This document shows, piece by piece, positions 1-11,068 of a stretch of DNA of 64,000 bases. Origin of the DNA: Heterocephalus glaber. Lineage: Eukaryota; Chordata; Mammalia; Rodentia; Bathyergidae. Under the pieces are notes generated by a model. The model made no database searches. It saw only the letters and a program-made list of their open reading frames with translations, and was not told where the DNA came from. Position 1 is the stretch's first letter; the number at the start of each line of letters is the position of its first letter. The translations under genes were made by a program, and so were the position numbers. The DNA lies in assembly GCF_000247695.1 (NCBI RefSeq), contig NW_004624783.1:4298067-4362066 (forward strand). Direction: 5' to 3'.

Positions 1-1595
1 CTTGAGGAATGCACTATAGTTAGAAGGATCTCAGTTCAAGTCTCCAGTACCGGACTTAGCTGCATACGTGTAACCTGAAATAGGTTGAGATTCACATGAC
101 TCACTCCTTCGTCGATATGGAAATAATCTGCAAGAAAGTTGTGAGAATGAAGCATGATTATATGCCCAGTGCTTGCCACATAGCAAGAGTACCTCAGGAA
201 GGGTAGTTACTTTCATCAGTGCTTTACTGATTTACCATTGCAAAACTCCTTCCTGGGATCTTTCATTCATCCTGGACAAGACAGGCCACAGCTAGAGTCA
301 GAGGAAGGTGCACACATTAGTAGCCACTCCTCCTCCTACCCGGAGCCTATCTCCCCGAGTGGGAAGAAGGTCAGTACCGACTCCCTCAGAAAGCCATCCA
401 CTCTCAGGGTATGAGCTCCTCTGAGGCACTGTGAGTGTTTGCTCCCTCATGAGAAGCTGGTGGACACCATTTTGTAAAGCAGCCAACTGGAGACAGAGAA
501 GAAAGATAGCTTTATGACACTCCTCAGCCAGAGAGAGGGCTCAAAAGATCCACAGCATCCTTGCCATGTGATTCCACAATATTTTCTGGAATGTGGATGC
601 CCCCGTGGAACTCTATGGAACCACACACAGAACTGCTCCCACCTGGTCATTGAGCCTGTGGTCCCACTTGCCTCTTTGGCCTAAGTTTCCTGGATCTCAT
701 TCTGACACAGTTCCACAGAATCCCTGACACTGAGGCTCAGCTGCCTTCACTCAGCTCCTAACAATCCTCTTGCCAGTTTCCCTCCCTCACCCTCTGGAGC
801 CTGACAGCTCTACCCACAGCCCTCACCACTCAGGATTGTCTTTCCTGGCACCCAGACTGGCCTTCCAGGGGGTCCCTGAGTGTGAACTGAGGCCAGACTG
901 GAGGAAAGAGCAGGCCCCCAGTGAGTTATGAGGCTGTAATTCCATCAAGGGCTTCTGGAGAGATCATAAACTCACGTCCCAGGTCTCCCCATTCCCCTGG
1001 CCCCTTCTCTCCTCACAGTGATTTACAGGCCTATAATTCTGAGGCGGGACTGCTTCTTATTTCACATAATCTAAATATTTTCATAAAGCAACATTGCTCT
1101 TTTTCTTGGATTCCAGTTTCTTCCCTCAGAGCTAGAGAGCAGCCACAGTGTCTTCTAGTGGTTGAGTCCCAGGCTGGGCCCAAGGGTATTATTACCAGCC
1201 AAATCCTTTCTGCTTTGAGCAAAGACAGTGACATCTACCCTGAGATGTTGTGTGGAAACCCAAGTCATGCCTGACACCAAGTGGCTATGAAGGTCCTCTC
1301 TAGGGATTCAGGGACATGAACATGCAGGCTGAGAGGGAGTGACAAAATTTTGCCTCTGAGCCTCCATGCCATTCAGTTGACAAGTCTTTGTTAGGCCACA
1401 CTTGTGTGGTATTCTATTGGCTCTGAGTCAGATCACCAATCCCAGTGTCTTTTCTGTGGCAGTATTTTTGCCCTTTGCCTCCCTTCAAATACTAGAGTTT
1501 GTATGTGAACATTTTCAGCCTTGCCGTAGCTCTTCTTAGCCCCATGCTCCACACTGCAGTCAATGGAACAAATATAATATTCCCTGTGGCACTTT
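1..1595. other. Unique-looking non-coding DNA, no gene recognised
   Basis: No SINE, LTR or LINE pattern is recognised here. The longest open frame (921-1274 on the plus strand) has no recognisable domain and no splice context, so it is not called a gene. The region has moderate GC content and few CpGs, as expected for bulk mammalian intergenic or intronic DNA. Confidence 0.5.
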
Positions 1596-1745
1596 ATACT
1601 TACACTTTTATAATCTGTCTCCCTCATTGGAATGTAAGCTCCATGAAGGCAGGGACTTGGTCTGGTTGGGCTTTGTTGTGTTACCTGGTCCCAACCAGAA
1701 ACATTTCTTAAATAAAGGATGAATGAAGGAAGGAGTGAATGAATG
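1596..1745 (+). mobile_element. L2 LINE 3' end
   Basis: The block matches the well-known 3' end of the ancient LINE L2: a 'TCTGTCTCCC' start, 'TGTAAGCTCCATGAAGGCAG' followed by a 'GGACTTGGTCT' motif, and a terminal 'AATAAAGGATGAATGAA' tail. Only the 3' end is present, as is usual for L2 relics. It is old and not mobile. Confidence 0.75.
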
Positions 1746-2585
1746 GTCACATGAGGCAGCTGGAGGGGCCACAGTATTGACCCCAGTAGATGATGGAAAC
1801 AGAGGTCTGCCTGGGGAATTCCTAGCCCCAAGTTAGAGCATGGTGGGTGGTGAGGCTGGTATGGAGACTTTCTTTGGATGGAGGCCATAGTATATGGATT
1901 AAATGGATGGAGGAAAGAGGGTGAAATTCTTAAAGATGGCCCTGAAGCAGGGCCAGAGAGGACCCCATGAATGGGACTTCATCCCACCAACTGTGCTAAC
2001 AGCCCTCTTGTCAGCCTGCTTCTGTGTCCTTCGTGGAAGCTGCCATAGTGATGTGCCGCCACCACCACCACCATAGTGGTGTGCCAAAGACAAAAGCTAG
2101 TGATCCCAGCTATGTGGGCCAGCGGCCACCTCCTCTAGCCCAGACCCCACCCAGGGCTCAACATCTTCCTTTTCTCCTTCTCCACCTTTCTGGCTTTGCC
2201 TGTGCTTGGTTTTTCCCTTTAAGATATGCTCATGTTCTCATCAGTGCTGGCTGGTAACTATGGAAACTACAATTAGGCTGTTTTGCTCGATGTCTCTAAA
2301 AATTGCCAAGCGCAGACAGCAGCAGTCCCTGACTTATCAGAGACCCAGGCTGAGCTCATCCATATGTTCTTTTAAGACACACCCTTTTCAGAGCCTGAGA
2401 AGCTGCTGCTCCTGAAGACAGTGGAGATGAAGAACCAGTTTCTCTCTTTAAAATTTCTAATTCAACGCAGTTCGATATTTTTGTAACATACAATGAAAAC
2501 AAATTAGGAATGAAATAGATAAGCCATGTACAACATGCAAGCCCCAATTTGATAACAGTAAATTCAGGCCCTACCGAGGTCCTGA
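1746..2585. other. Unique-looking non-coding DNA
   Basis: No gene or repeat family is recognised. A short CCA/CAC triplet run lies near 2055-2075 inside an imperfect inverted repeat (GCCATAGTG against CATAGTGGTG). The right edge is the 5' boundary of an L1 at about 2586. Confidence 0.45.
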
Positions 2586-3143
2586 GTCACGTGGAAGACA
2601 CCAAATCACCCCGCTGCAGACAGGCAGCCACCTGGTTCCACACTACAAAGACGCAGAGGACACCAGACCACCAGACCAAGGTACTGAGTCCCACTGCTCC
2701 CAGCCCAGAGGAAAGGGCTTTTGGGTCACCATCCCTACCGCTGCTCACAGCCCCTGGCCCACCCCACCCAGCTCTGAGGAGGTAATCTGTGCAGGCGCTA
2801 ACAGCCCCCTGGCCCAGTCGAAATGAGAAAATATGTAAATAAGTCTCAAAACCAGACTTCCAGATCACCTACAGCAACCCCAAAGGGAAATGAGGTGGAA
2901 CACTCTGATACTCAACCACCTGGACCCACTGAACTGGCAACGAAAGGGGATCTGGAAAAAATGAAATCAGAAATAATTTCTCAGATAACAGGAGAAATTG
3001 TGCCCCTAGTGCAAGACATGATTAATAAATCTAGAGAGGAGCTGAGGAACATGATGGAATCCCAACATAAGAAACAAATGGAATCCATAAAACAGATGCA
3101 AATAGATTTCCAGGACATGAATAGTAAATTCAATAAACATAAT
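2586..3143 (+). mobile_element. L1 LINE, 5' UTR plus start of ORF1, 3'-truncated
   Basis: The segment is collinear with the L1 start at 63412-64000: the same 'GTCACG..AAGACACC' beginning, the 'CAGACAGGCAGCCACCTGG' block, a GC-rich monomer ending in 'CACCATCCCT', then the ORF1 start codon at 2823. Only one full 47-bp monomer (about 2691-2737) is present, against seven in the other copy. Similarity to L1 stops near 3143 within ORF1, so more than 5 kb of a normal L1 is missing on the 3' side. That is the reverse of the usual 5' truncation and suggests a later deletion or rearrangement. Confidence 0.85.
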
Positions 3144-3305
3144 CAGATTACTCCTTCAATGGCTATGAGAGTTTCCCAAGTGCCGACTCAGTTTCTGTTC
3201 TGTGTCATCATAGGTCAGCACCAGTTTTCAGATAGGTTCTGCTCATGGACCACTCTGAATAGCTCTGGCCTGGAGCCCCAGGAAGATGACCTGGAATCCC
3301 ATTAA
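2823..3305 (+). pseudogene. L1 ORF1 protein, N-terminal fragment with unrelated tail
   Basis: The frame opens with ATG and encodes an L1 ORF1p N-terminus: a basic, polar leader, then a Lys/Glu/Gln-rich heptad-like region from about residue 40 to 106 that would form the trimeric coiled coil. In L1 this protein binds the element's RNA and coats the ribonucleoprotein particle. The RRM and C-terminal domains are absent. From about residue 107 the sequence reads into non-L1 DNA and stops at residue 160, roughly half the usual ORF1p length. It starts at the same codon as the distal copy at 63922. It cannot provide normal ORF1p function. Confidence 0.85.
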
Positions 3306-3699
3306 TTCTCTACCTAGACATATCTCTGGCCAATCCTACTAACCTTGCTGTATGAGGCTTGGGCCTGTACCCAAACATGCCTTGGGGGGAGGATGGGGCC
3401 TCTCTGGAGGCCTCTGACAACCCAAGGAAAGGACTACACTTGGCCTTGTGTTAGGCATGACTGGGAGTGCTCCCCAGCAGCCAGGAATCTGCATAAGCTC
3501 TGATGGCATAGGTTACAAGTCACCCTATATATATTTCATACAGTTTGCACTGCCCTCCAGTTGGCCAAATAATCCTATCCCTTTCTCCATGCCTTCTACT
3601 AGAACAGAAATTACTGTCCTCATAACTCAGTGGTCATTCATTATTTATTTTCTGACTTCTGAGTCCCTTCTCATATTATGAAATCAAGGCATACTTTTT
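3144..3699. other. Unassigned sequence between two L1 pieces
   Basis: This is downstream of the L1 ORF1 break and upstream of an antisense L1M 3' end. I recognise no gene or repeat family. It may be older genomic sequence exposed by a deletion joining the L1 5' end to unrelated DNA. Confidence 0.4.
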
Positions 3700-3822
3700 G
3701 TACACTAAAGTGCGTAGATATTAAGAAACAGCTCTAAGAAATTTAACTTCTGTGTGCCACTCAGATTGAGATATGGAATACATCACCCCAGAAAATCCCT
3801 TCATTCCCCTTCCTAGTAAATA

Positions 3823-4152
3823 CAGTCACCTTCAGTATATCCATGGATTCTCCCTCCATGGATTCAACTGACTGTGGATCAAAAATATTTGGAAAAATTC
3901 AAAAGAAGTGGAGTGACTTTTTTCTTGTCATTACATCCTAAACAATATAACAATCACTTACATAGCATTTATATTGTAATAGGTACTATAAATAATCCAG
4001 AGAGGATTCAAAGTGCATGGGAGAATGTGTATCAGTTAGATGCAAATGCTATGCCATTTTATTGAAGGAACTTGAGGACTTGAGCAGCCACAGATTTAGA
4101 TGTCTGAAAGGATTCCTAGAACCAATCATCCTTGGATATTAAGGGACAATTG
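3823..4152. mobile_element. MER2 (Tigger-type) DNA transposon, non-autonomous
   Basis: A 330-bp element with imperfect terminal inverted repeats: CAGTCACCTTCAGTATATCC on the left, and GGATATTAAGGGACAATTG on the right. It is flanked by TA on both sides (3821-3822 and 4153-4154), the target duplication of Tc1/mariner elements. The interior contains 'CTTGTCATTA', 'ACATAGCATTTATATTGTA' and 'ATGCCATTTTATTGA', which fit the MER2 consensus. It sits inside the antisense L1M and is therefore younger than it. It encodes no transposase. Confidence 0.8.
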
Positions 4153-4899
4153 TAGAGCTCTAGGTTTTACACGTATATACCATGTATATCAACATACAGA
4201 ATGTACCAAATACCCTAAAAAAGTTCCCCATGCTCCTTCCTAGTAAATCCTAACTTTCGCCTACCCTCACCTCCCAAGCTCACTACTGTTCTGATTTCTA
4301 CCACAGTAAGTTAGTTTTACATGGATCATACACATGGGGCTGGTGTGCACTCTAGTTTGTTGTTTCTTTCACTCTGTACAATGTCTGCAGTTCCTTCAGT
4401 TGTGTCCTGGTGTCTCCGGGTTCTTTCTTACAGCTGCGTTGTGCTCCGCTTCTGCCATGAACATTTCTGCCCATCTTTTGCTTCTTTTGGGTAAATATCT
4501 GATCAGGGAATTGCTTGATCAGAGAGTAGGTCTATGTTGAGCTTTTCAAGTAGATGCTGACAAGTAGTTTTCCAAAGTGATTAGATAAATTTCCATTGCT
4601 ATCCTCAACGTACGTGGATTCAGGTTGCTCTCATCTTTGCAACACTTGGTTTCATCCAGCTTTTCCCGGTAGCCATTCTTGTGGATGCATAACGGCATAT
4701 CATTTTGGTTTTCATTCACATTACTTGGTTGAAGAATGACATCTAGAACCTGTTCATATGATATCCTACATCTGGATATCTTCTTTTGTAAAGTACCTTG
4801 TTTAACTCTTTCACTCTTTAAAGAAATGGATTTCTCATCAGTTGTATCATTAATATCTTCTAGTCTGTGGCTTGACTGTTTACTTTCTAAACAATGGTG

Positions 4900-5001
4900 G
4901 GGTTTTTTGTTTTTTGTTTTTTGTTTTGGTACCGGGGATCAAACTCGGGACCTTGTGCTTGTGGGGAAGGTGGCAGAACCACTGAGCTAAATCCCGGCCC
5001 C
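4900..5001 (-). mobile_element. ID SINE (tRNA-Ala-derived), antisense
   Basis: Read on the minus strand this is GGGGCCGGGATTTAGCTCAG, an A-box region, followed by a B-box-like 'GAGTTTGATCCCCGGTACC' and an A-rich tail with C interruptions. That is the layout of rodent ID SINEs, which copy themselves through the L1 machinery. It lies within the L1M segment. No clear target-site duplication was found. Confidence 0.85.
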
Positions 5002-5236
5002 AGAAAGCTCTTATTTTAATGCAGTTTAACCTATCACTCTGCCTTTTATGGCTAGTATTTTTGTGTACTACTTAGGAAATGTTTGTATACCTTCAAGATC
5101 ATGAAGATATGCACTCTGTTTTCTTCTAGAAACATTGCTGTTTTTATCTTTCACATGTAACTCTGGTCTTCCTGAAGTTAATTTTTTGTGTGTGTTGTGA
5201 GGTATAGGAAAAACCATTTTTCTCCCATGTGGATAG

Positions 5237-5594
5237 TGTTATGGTTGTGTCTTGATGTCCCCTCAAAGCCTCAAGCAGTCACAGGTGGGGATTTTTCTGG
5301 AATTAATTCATGATGCAATGCTAGGCTCAAGGGGAATAGGATTGAGGATGTAAGTGCTATGCACCCTAAGTAACCTGCATAGAAGGGGCAGAAAGGCTCT
5401 GTTGAGGGCCCTTTCCCCTTCCCTTGTTGCTTTTGCTCTCTTCTGTTGCCATGGACTGTTGCCCTTTGCCAGCCTGCCCTGGGTCCAGCTGATTATGGAC
5501 TCAAAACTCTATAAATTGTAAGCCAAATAAAACTTTCCAACTTTAACTTTGGGTGTCAGGTATTTTGTCTCAGCGAGGACAGAAAGGTGAGACA
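5237..5594 (+). mobile_element. ERVL-MaLR solo LTR
   Basis: The element starts TGTTATGGTTGTGTC and ends in a 'GGTGTCAGGTATTTTGTCTCAGC' region followed by 'GAGACA', with an 'AAATAAAACTTTCCAACTTTAA' poly(A)-signal region near 5524. This is the standard MaLR LTR layout. The flanks carry a short repeat, GATAG on the left and GATAC on the right, and the L1M text resumes across the gap, so the LTR inserted into the L1M. There is no internal retroviral sequence beside it. Confidence 0.75.
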
Positions 5595-5895
5595 GATACC
5601 AACTGCTCCAGTTTGAAGAGACCGTTGCTAGGGAATGGCAGCAGAGTCTATAGTAACCCTTGTGATAGACCTGTGTAGATCTACTTTTGGATTCTCTGTC
5701 CCATTTCTTTGACTGGCTTATGTGTCACTCTTGGCACCAGCACCACACCATGTTCATTACCAAGCCCCATAGTGAGTTTCACAAATCTTTCATCAATATT
5801 TTCTTCAGTTCTCAGTGAGGAAGTCTTACTTGTTTATGTATTAGATTTATTCCTAGCTGGTTGATATTTCTGATGCTACCATAAGTAGAATTTTT

Positions 5896-6790
5896 TCTTA
5901 TGGTAAGAAACATAAAACTTAACATCGTAGACCTTTCAAATATACAGTACAGTAGTGTTTATGTATATGCATATTATAGTGCAGTGGATCTCTAGAACTT
6001 TTTCATCTTGCAAAACTAACACTCTCTAACCACTGAACAATAACTCTCCATTTCTGCCTCCCCTCACTACTGGTAGCTACTTTCTACTTTCTAGTTCTAT
6101 GGAATTGACTGCTTTACATACTTAATTTAAGTGGACTCATGCAGTATTTGTGTGTGTACATGCACTTGCGTGTAATTGCATCACTTCATTTAGCATATCT
6201 TTCAGGTTCATGCACATTGTAGTATAACAGGACTACATTCTTTTTGAAGACTAAATAACATTTCATTGTCTTGTATAACTACATCTTTTATTCATTTATT
6301 TACCAGTGCACCTTTAGTTTGCTTCCACCTCTAGGCTATTGCAAATAATGCTGTAAAGAAAATGAGTGGGCAAGAGATCCTATTTCCAATTCTTATGAAT
6401 ATCCAGAAGTAGAATCCTGAAGCATGAAGTCATCTAGTTATAAATTTTTGAGGAGCCTCCATACTATTTTCCATAACAGCAACACTATTTCATATTCCCT
6501 GTAAACAGCATTTAAAAAATCTCATCATCCAATTATGGTTTTTATCTATAAATACAATTGATATTTTGTATATCAAGCTGGTAAACATACTTGCTAAATT
6601 CAGTTATTAATCTTAATAGTTTCTTTTAGATTGTCATGTCTACAATTATGACATTTATGAATGAAGATGGTTTTATCTGTTTGTCTCCGAGGTTTACACC
6701 ATTTACTTCTCTTTCTTGTTTTATTGAAGTAGTAAGGACTTTCAATTCAGTGCTGAATGAGAGTGGTATTAATGTATGTTTGTCCTCTTG
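5896..6790 (-). mobile_element. Ancient L1M LINE 3' UTR/ORF2 fragments, antisense
   Basis: Landmarks include 'AGAACTTTTTCATCTTGCAAAAC' near 5996, 'ATAACATTTCATTGTCTTGT' near 6254, 'GCTATTGCAAATAATGCTGT' near 6336 and 'CCATACTATTTTCCATAACAG' near 6460. The ORF2-antisense pattern 'AATGAGAGTGGTATTAATGT' near 6756 marks the far end. Order follows antisense L1 with an internal deletion. It may be a continuation of the neighbouring L1M or a second copy. Confidence 0.7.
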
Positions 6791-7747
6791 AATCTTTAAG
6801 AAATCTTCCACCCAATGGGCCTTCCTGGGAAGCAGAGTCTGCCCCCAATCCCCAGAAGCTGAAATGCCAGATATTTACTTTCCCAGCTTCCTTTGCAGCT
6901 AGGGTGGACTTAGTCAGAATCCCCATGGAAGACAGAAGGCACACCCAGATGGGATTCAGAAGAGAGTTAATGAAGGACAGACTATCTATAGATATGTGGG
7001 CAGGGTTACAGGAACCAGTAAAGCATGCTGAGACATTCAGAGAATAACAATTGTAGGAAGCTACTTCCACATCCAGACCTGAAAGGAGCAAGGGAGGAAG
7101 GAATGCTACTCCAGTGTGATAACTTTGGGTCCCCGGAAGAGGGCTACCGCTGGGGAGCTGAAATCTTGGGAGGATGCACCTACTACCAGAACTGCTACAC
7201 TGAAGAAAGAAGAGAGTAAATAGAAGTGGAAACACTCTGTTTCTCTCTCCTCTCACTCCCTGGTCTCCTATGGTACTTCCAACTGTTCTAACCAAATGGA
7301 AGCCAAGGAAAAGGGAGGCTGGATAGAGCAGTCCCTGAGCATCATCCCTAAAGCATGAGAAGTTAGGAAAGGTGCAGCAATGAATGGGTCAGGAAGAATA
7401 ATGAATGTGAGTGGCATAGTCAAGAACATGAGACCTATGCTTAGTCAATCAGGTGCATCTTCCTAGCTTTGAATCAGAGCCAGTGGTGCCAAGAAGCAGG
7501 GATAGGAAGACTTTGGGTTGTAGCAATAAGTACAAAAACCAGGACTGGGGCCAGCAGTGTCACTGGGGCAAGTGGGTTCCATGTTGTAGAAATTTGGTGA
7601 GCTACCCAATATCTCTTCAATTATTTTCTATTCTTTTTTAAAACAGCCAGAAATGAATTACCTTAGTCTTTGCTAAGAAATTAACTGAAACATCCTCAAC
7701 GGCGGGCAATTTATATCTAAATCGACTCTAAAGCCTCCTGAGTTTAG
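6791..7747. other. Unassigned non-coding DNA
   Basis: 6795-6930 has the feel of an ancient interspersed repeat ('CAGATATTTACTTTCCCAG', then 'TTGCAGCTAGGGTGG'), but I cannot name the family with confidence. The longest open frame, on the minus strand at 6747-7295, crosses from this block into L1M and shows no domain. No gene is supported. Confidence 0.4.
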
Positions 7748-7977
7748 AATTTGATTGGATTATGGGGCATTACAGTTGGCTTGCTCTTAGGGGGTGGGCT
7801 CTAGTTGGAAGAGGTAGGTCACAAGGGGTATGAACTGGAAGGGTTACTCTCCCTTCCTGGCACCAGCAGACTATGCAAGGACTGAAAGTTCTAAAAACAT
7901 GAGCCAAACTAAACCTCTCCTTTAAGTTTTGGGTGTTGGGCATTTTGTCTGAGCAATGAGGAAAGTAAGTAAGACAC
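7748..7977 (+). mobile_element. MaLR LTR, 5'-truncated
   Basis: The 3' half of a MaLR-type LTR is recognisable: a 'GGAAGAGGTAGGTCAC' motif near 7807, a 'GAGCCAAACTAAACCTCTCCTTTAAG' region near 7902, and the ending 'GGGTGTTGGGCATTTTGTCTGAGCAA' followed by 'AAGTAAGACA'. The 5' part is missing or too diverged to see. Confidence 0.65.
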
Positions 7978-8711
7978 AACTTATTTCCATGCTGAAAATA
8001 TTTTTTAAAAGCATCACACTCTATCACCTGATTAAGTCTACAAACATTTACTGATTATCCCACATGATCCTAGCCTAGGCCAAATTACACTAAGACGTTT
8101 CCATTCCTCCTAACAATACACCCAGCAGGAGGTTCAGAAAGCCGTTATTTTAGGGATAGTTAGGACCCTAGGATAATTAGGGATTATCTGTCTTAAGCAT
8201 GAATTTTACTTAAAAGTGTTTGAGGAAAATTAAGTAATTTTACTAACAAACAAATTATTTTCTTACACTGAAACAATCACGTGTATTATGGAGTTCAATA
8301 CAAAATTTACCAGACTTCTCAAAGCAAAATGTAAGCTTTGGGAGAAATTCCTGGCTTAGACCTGTCCATGAGTTCACACCAAATGTTAAGAAGCATGCCA
8401 GAGTCTCTGAGTCCTATGCCTGTGTTGTAGAAGGTCTCTCCAGAACATCAAATTGCTCTGGGGGCCTGGGCTCCCCTTCAAAATGCTCCTGACAGAAAGA
8501 ACAGCTGTTAAAATCCAGTCACTAGAATTTAAAAACAAGTGCTATGTTTGAAATCCAAGAGTATGCTTGACTGTTATTAATATTATTATTAATATATTTT
8601 AAAAGGCTCAGCGAGAGCCTTGTACTGAACAGCCTGGCCCTTGAATGCTAGGCTTCTACCAATTTGGTGATGCTGTTGGCTACTTCCAATGGGAGCAGTG
8701 CCCACCTGGCC
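7978..8711. other. Unique-looking AT-rich DNA
   Basis: No gene or repeat family is recognised. It is AT-rich with a short ATT repeat near 8575-8590. The right edge is the start of the MLT2 LTR. Confidence 0.4.
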
Positions 8712-9177
8712 CTTGTATTAGGGTTCTCTGGAGAAGCAGCACTAATAGATTTATTGTAAGGAGTTGGCTCATATGACTATAGAGAGAGAGAATTCCCAAA
8801 ATCCCAGCTGACAAGCTAGGGCTCCAAGAGAGCTGATATACATAGGGTTCCAGTGTAGAATCTAGCAACATTGCTACCCAAGAAGAGAAGATGTTTTAAT
8901 TCAAGTGCCCATTAGCAGAAGACGAGTGTTCTAGCTCAAGCAGTCAGGCAGGCAGTGAAGTCCTCTCTTACTCAGATTCTTTGTTTTATTCAGGCTTCAG
9001 TTGTGGAGGAGGCCCATCCTAATCCGGGAGGGCAGGCAATCCACCTTATTCCATCTACAGCTACCAGTGCTAATTTCATTAAGAAATAACCTCACAGGCA
9101 CACTCAGAATAATTTTTTATCAAGCATCTGTACACTCTGTGGCCCAGTCAACATGACGAAATTAGCCATCACAGTCC
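8712..9177 (-). mobile_element. MLT2 (ERVL) LTR, antisense
   Basis: Read on the minus strand the element begins TGTGATGGCTAATTTCGTCATG, runs through 'GTTGACTGGGCCACAG', 'TGCTTGAGCTAGAACAC' and 'ATATGAGCCAACTCC', and ends 'CTCCAGAGAACCCTAATACA'. This is the MLT2 LTR of the ERVL class at near full length (about 465 bp). No internal retroviral genes adjoin it, so it is a solo LTR. Confidence 0.85.
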
Positions 9178-10444
9178 CATAAATACAGAAGTCCCCTCCC
9201 CGATGTAACCTGGGGACACAAGTAGTTTAGGTTGCCTTTGATGTACCTGCCACAACCCCTGGGAGAAGTGCCCATTCTCCCCTGACACCATCAGCTCAAA
9301 GCTTCCACAAGGGCTGCCAGCAAGGCTCGCCTAGACCTGGGCACCACCAAGTTGAAGCCTTGAGTGACTGTCCTATCCTGGTTTGTTCATGATCTTCCTG
9401 GTTTTAGCACTGAAGGCCCCACACCCTAGTAATCCTAGGCAAGCCAGGATGTTTGGCCTCTCAATGTAGCTTGATCTTGGAGGTGAGATGCTGTCAATTT
9501 TCATAAACCTCTGGGCTAAAAGTCTTTCTTTTTTTCTCTCTTGGATCTAGGAAAAGACCAATATTAAACTGTGCTTTTTCTTTACACCAGTTTAGGCAAT
9601 GTTATAAGTCTAATATCTGGCAGTTAGAGGAAAAGGAACATGCTCTGAGTTCTGCTTTAGGTCCTAGAAACTAGTTCTTAAACAAGCACATTCAATGTGT
9701 GCTCTAGCACCGTGCCTGTCTCTCTCAAGGACAAAACTGGTGTAGGGTTTGCTTGGGCTATAGGTGACATGGACATTGTTTCCAAGATCCTCCAAAGGGC
9801 TGGTGATTCTTGAAATCACTTGCATGTTTTTCAAAAATGCTCTCACACTGACATCTGCTTGATGAATTCCTTCCAACCAAACACAGCTCCAAACAGGAGT
9901 TTAGTTTTGACATCCTCATCAAAGAGCATTTACCCTGTGCCGAGGGAGCCTAAGATCAATGCAGTGTTCATCAGAGAAGATTTGGTTCCTGGCCTCCCTG
10001 AGAACCCCTGCCAACCCCCCTGAGACAACAATACCAGGAGAAACATGCTGAGTGGGACTCTGAACAAATAAGAGAAGAGGGAGCAAGTGAAAGGCAGAGA
10101 AGATGCCTGTCATTCTCAGATAATTTGGACTATTAGATTACTGCTGTTAGTTTTCATGCTTTCAACAAATGGGGCATAGCTTGCTTGTGCTCAGAAGACC
10201 CTAATAAAGGGCACTCTCACATGCCCAAATAGAAGCCTCTGAACACATGACCGAGGCAGAAATGAACCTGTCTTGTAGATGTCTGGTAGTCCACTGGGAT
10301 GGAATTGACTGTGGGCCACAAGGGAGCTGATGGATGGTGAAACGGAGACCTTCCCTCACCACATGTCCAGCCTTCCTACTGAGACCATGGCAGTACACAT
10401 TCCTACTTCCTTTAACCTGCATCACACTTTGGGACTGATGCAAT
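9178..10444. other. Unique-looking non-coding DNA
   Basis: I see no gene, LTR or SINE. Frames such as 9664-9876 (minus) and 9820-10023 (plus) overlap each other on opposite strands and show no protein family, so they are treated as chance. Confidence 0.45.
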
Positions 10445-10590
10445 TGATCATTAATTGTTTTTAACAGGCAATACATGTACACAGTGCCCAATTCAGGAGG
10501 CACAGAAAGGGGTTCTATGCTACCCACATCCTGAGCCATCAGTTTGCTTCCCAGAGGCAGCCACTGTCATTGTCTTTCCAGAGACAGCCC
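10445..10590 (-). mobile_element. L1M 3' UTR fragment, antisense
   Basis: 'GCAATACATGTACACAGTGCC', 'CAGAAAGGGGTTCTATGCT' and 'CCAGAGGCAGCCACTGTCAT' followed by 'TTTCCAGAGA' match the antisense of an L1M 3' UTR block common in mammals. Only this short piece is visible. Confidence 0.55.
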
Positions 10591-11068
10591 ATGAGAATTC
10601 TGTGGTACAGTTACCTGGCTTGATGTCTACCGGAGACATGGGACTGAACCAACAAACAAAAGCTCGAGGACTCAAAGCCTGTATAGCTGCATGACAAAGC
10701 CTTAGAATAAGAGTTTTTTCCTCTGTTTGGGGTGGGAGGAAGAAATAAGTTTATTTTTTGAAGGAAGAAATGACAGTGCTGTAGGAGAAAAAGAGAGGGA
10801 GAAAAAAGACAAGAGTGGGAAGAAGAGGAGGGGAGAGTGCTCTGAACTAAAGCCATCTTCTTCCCAGCTATCTTCCAAGGCTGGGCTACAGATTGTGGAC
10901 ACTGCTGGTTCTCAGGGACCAAGCTGGACTTGGTTAGTGACATATGTAAGCCATCCTTCTATGGATCCAGACCTGGGTCTCCTCTACTCTGCAGTGGCTT
11001 TCTGTCCCAGAGTCCTTTTCATTCACACTGTGCTCCAAGAAGACATGGAACTTTCTGCACATTTCTTC
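10591..11068. other. Unassigned, includes a purine-rich stretch
   Basis: 10730-10850 is unusually A/G-rich (runs of GGAAGAAA, GAGAAAAAGAGAGGGAG). This removes stops from the minus strand and explains the Ser/Phe/Leu-rich frames there. No gene is supported. Confidence 0.4.

Larger units (their letters stand above)
3700..5895 (-). mobile_element. Ancient L1M LINE, antisense, interrupted by three later insertions
   Basis: On the plus strand the text follows the familiar antisense of L1M 3' UTR and ORF2 3' sequence, with landmarks such as a 'GTTTTCCAAAGTG' block near 4568, a 'CTAGTCTGTGGCTTG' block near 4860 and a 'GAAGTTAATTTTTTGTG' block near 5175. The pieces 3700-3822, 4155-4899, 5002-5236 and 5599-5895 are consecutive parts of one element separated by a MER2 transposon, an ID SINE and a MaLR LTR. 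Stop codons are abundant and no coding capacity remains. Confidence 0.75.

Noticed and set aside
5237..5594. Possible complete endogenous retrovirus
   Set aside because: Only an LTR is present; no gag, pro or pol sequence or second LTR is attached. All LTRs in the window appear solo.
6747..7295. 182-codon minus-strand frame
   Set aside because: Its C-terminal end falls in antisense L1M sequence and the rest has no domain; composition is consistent with chance.
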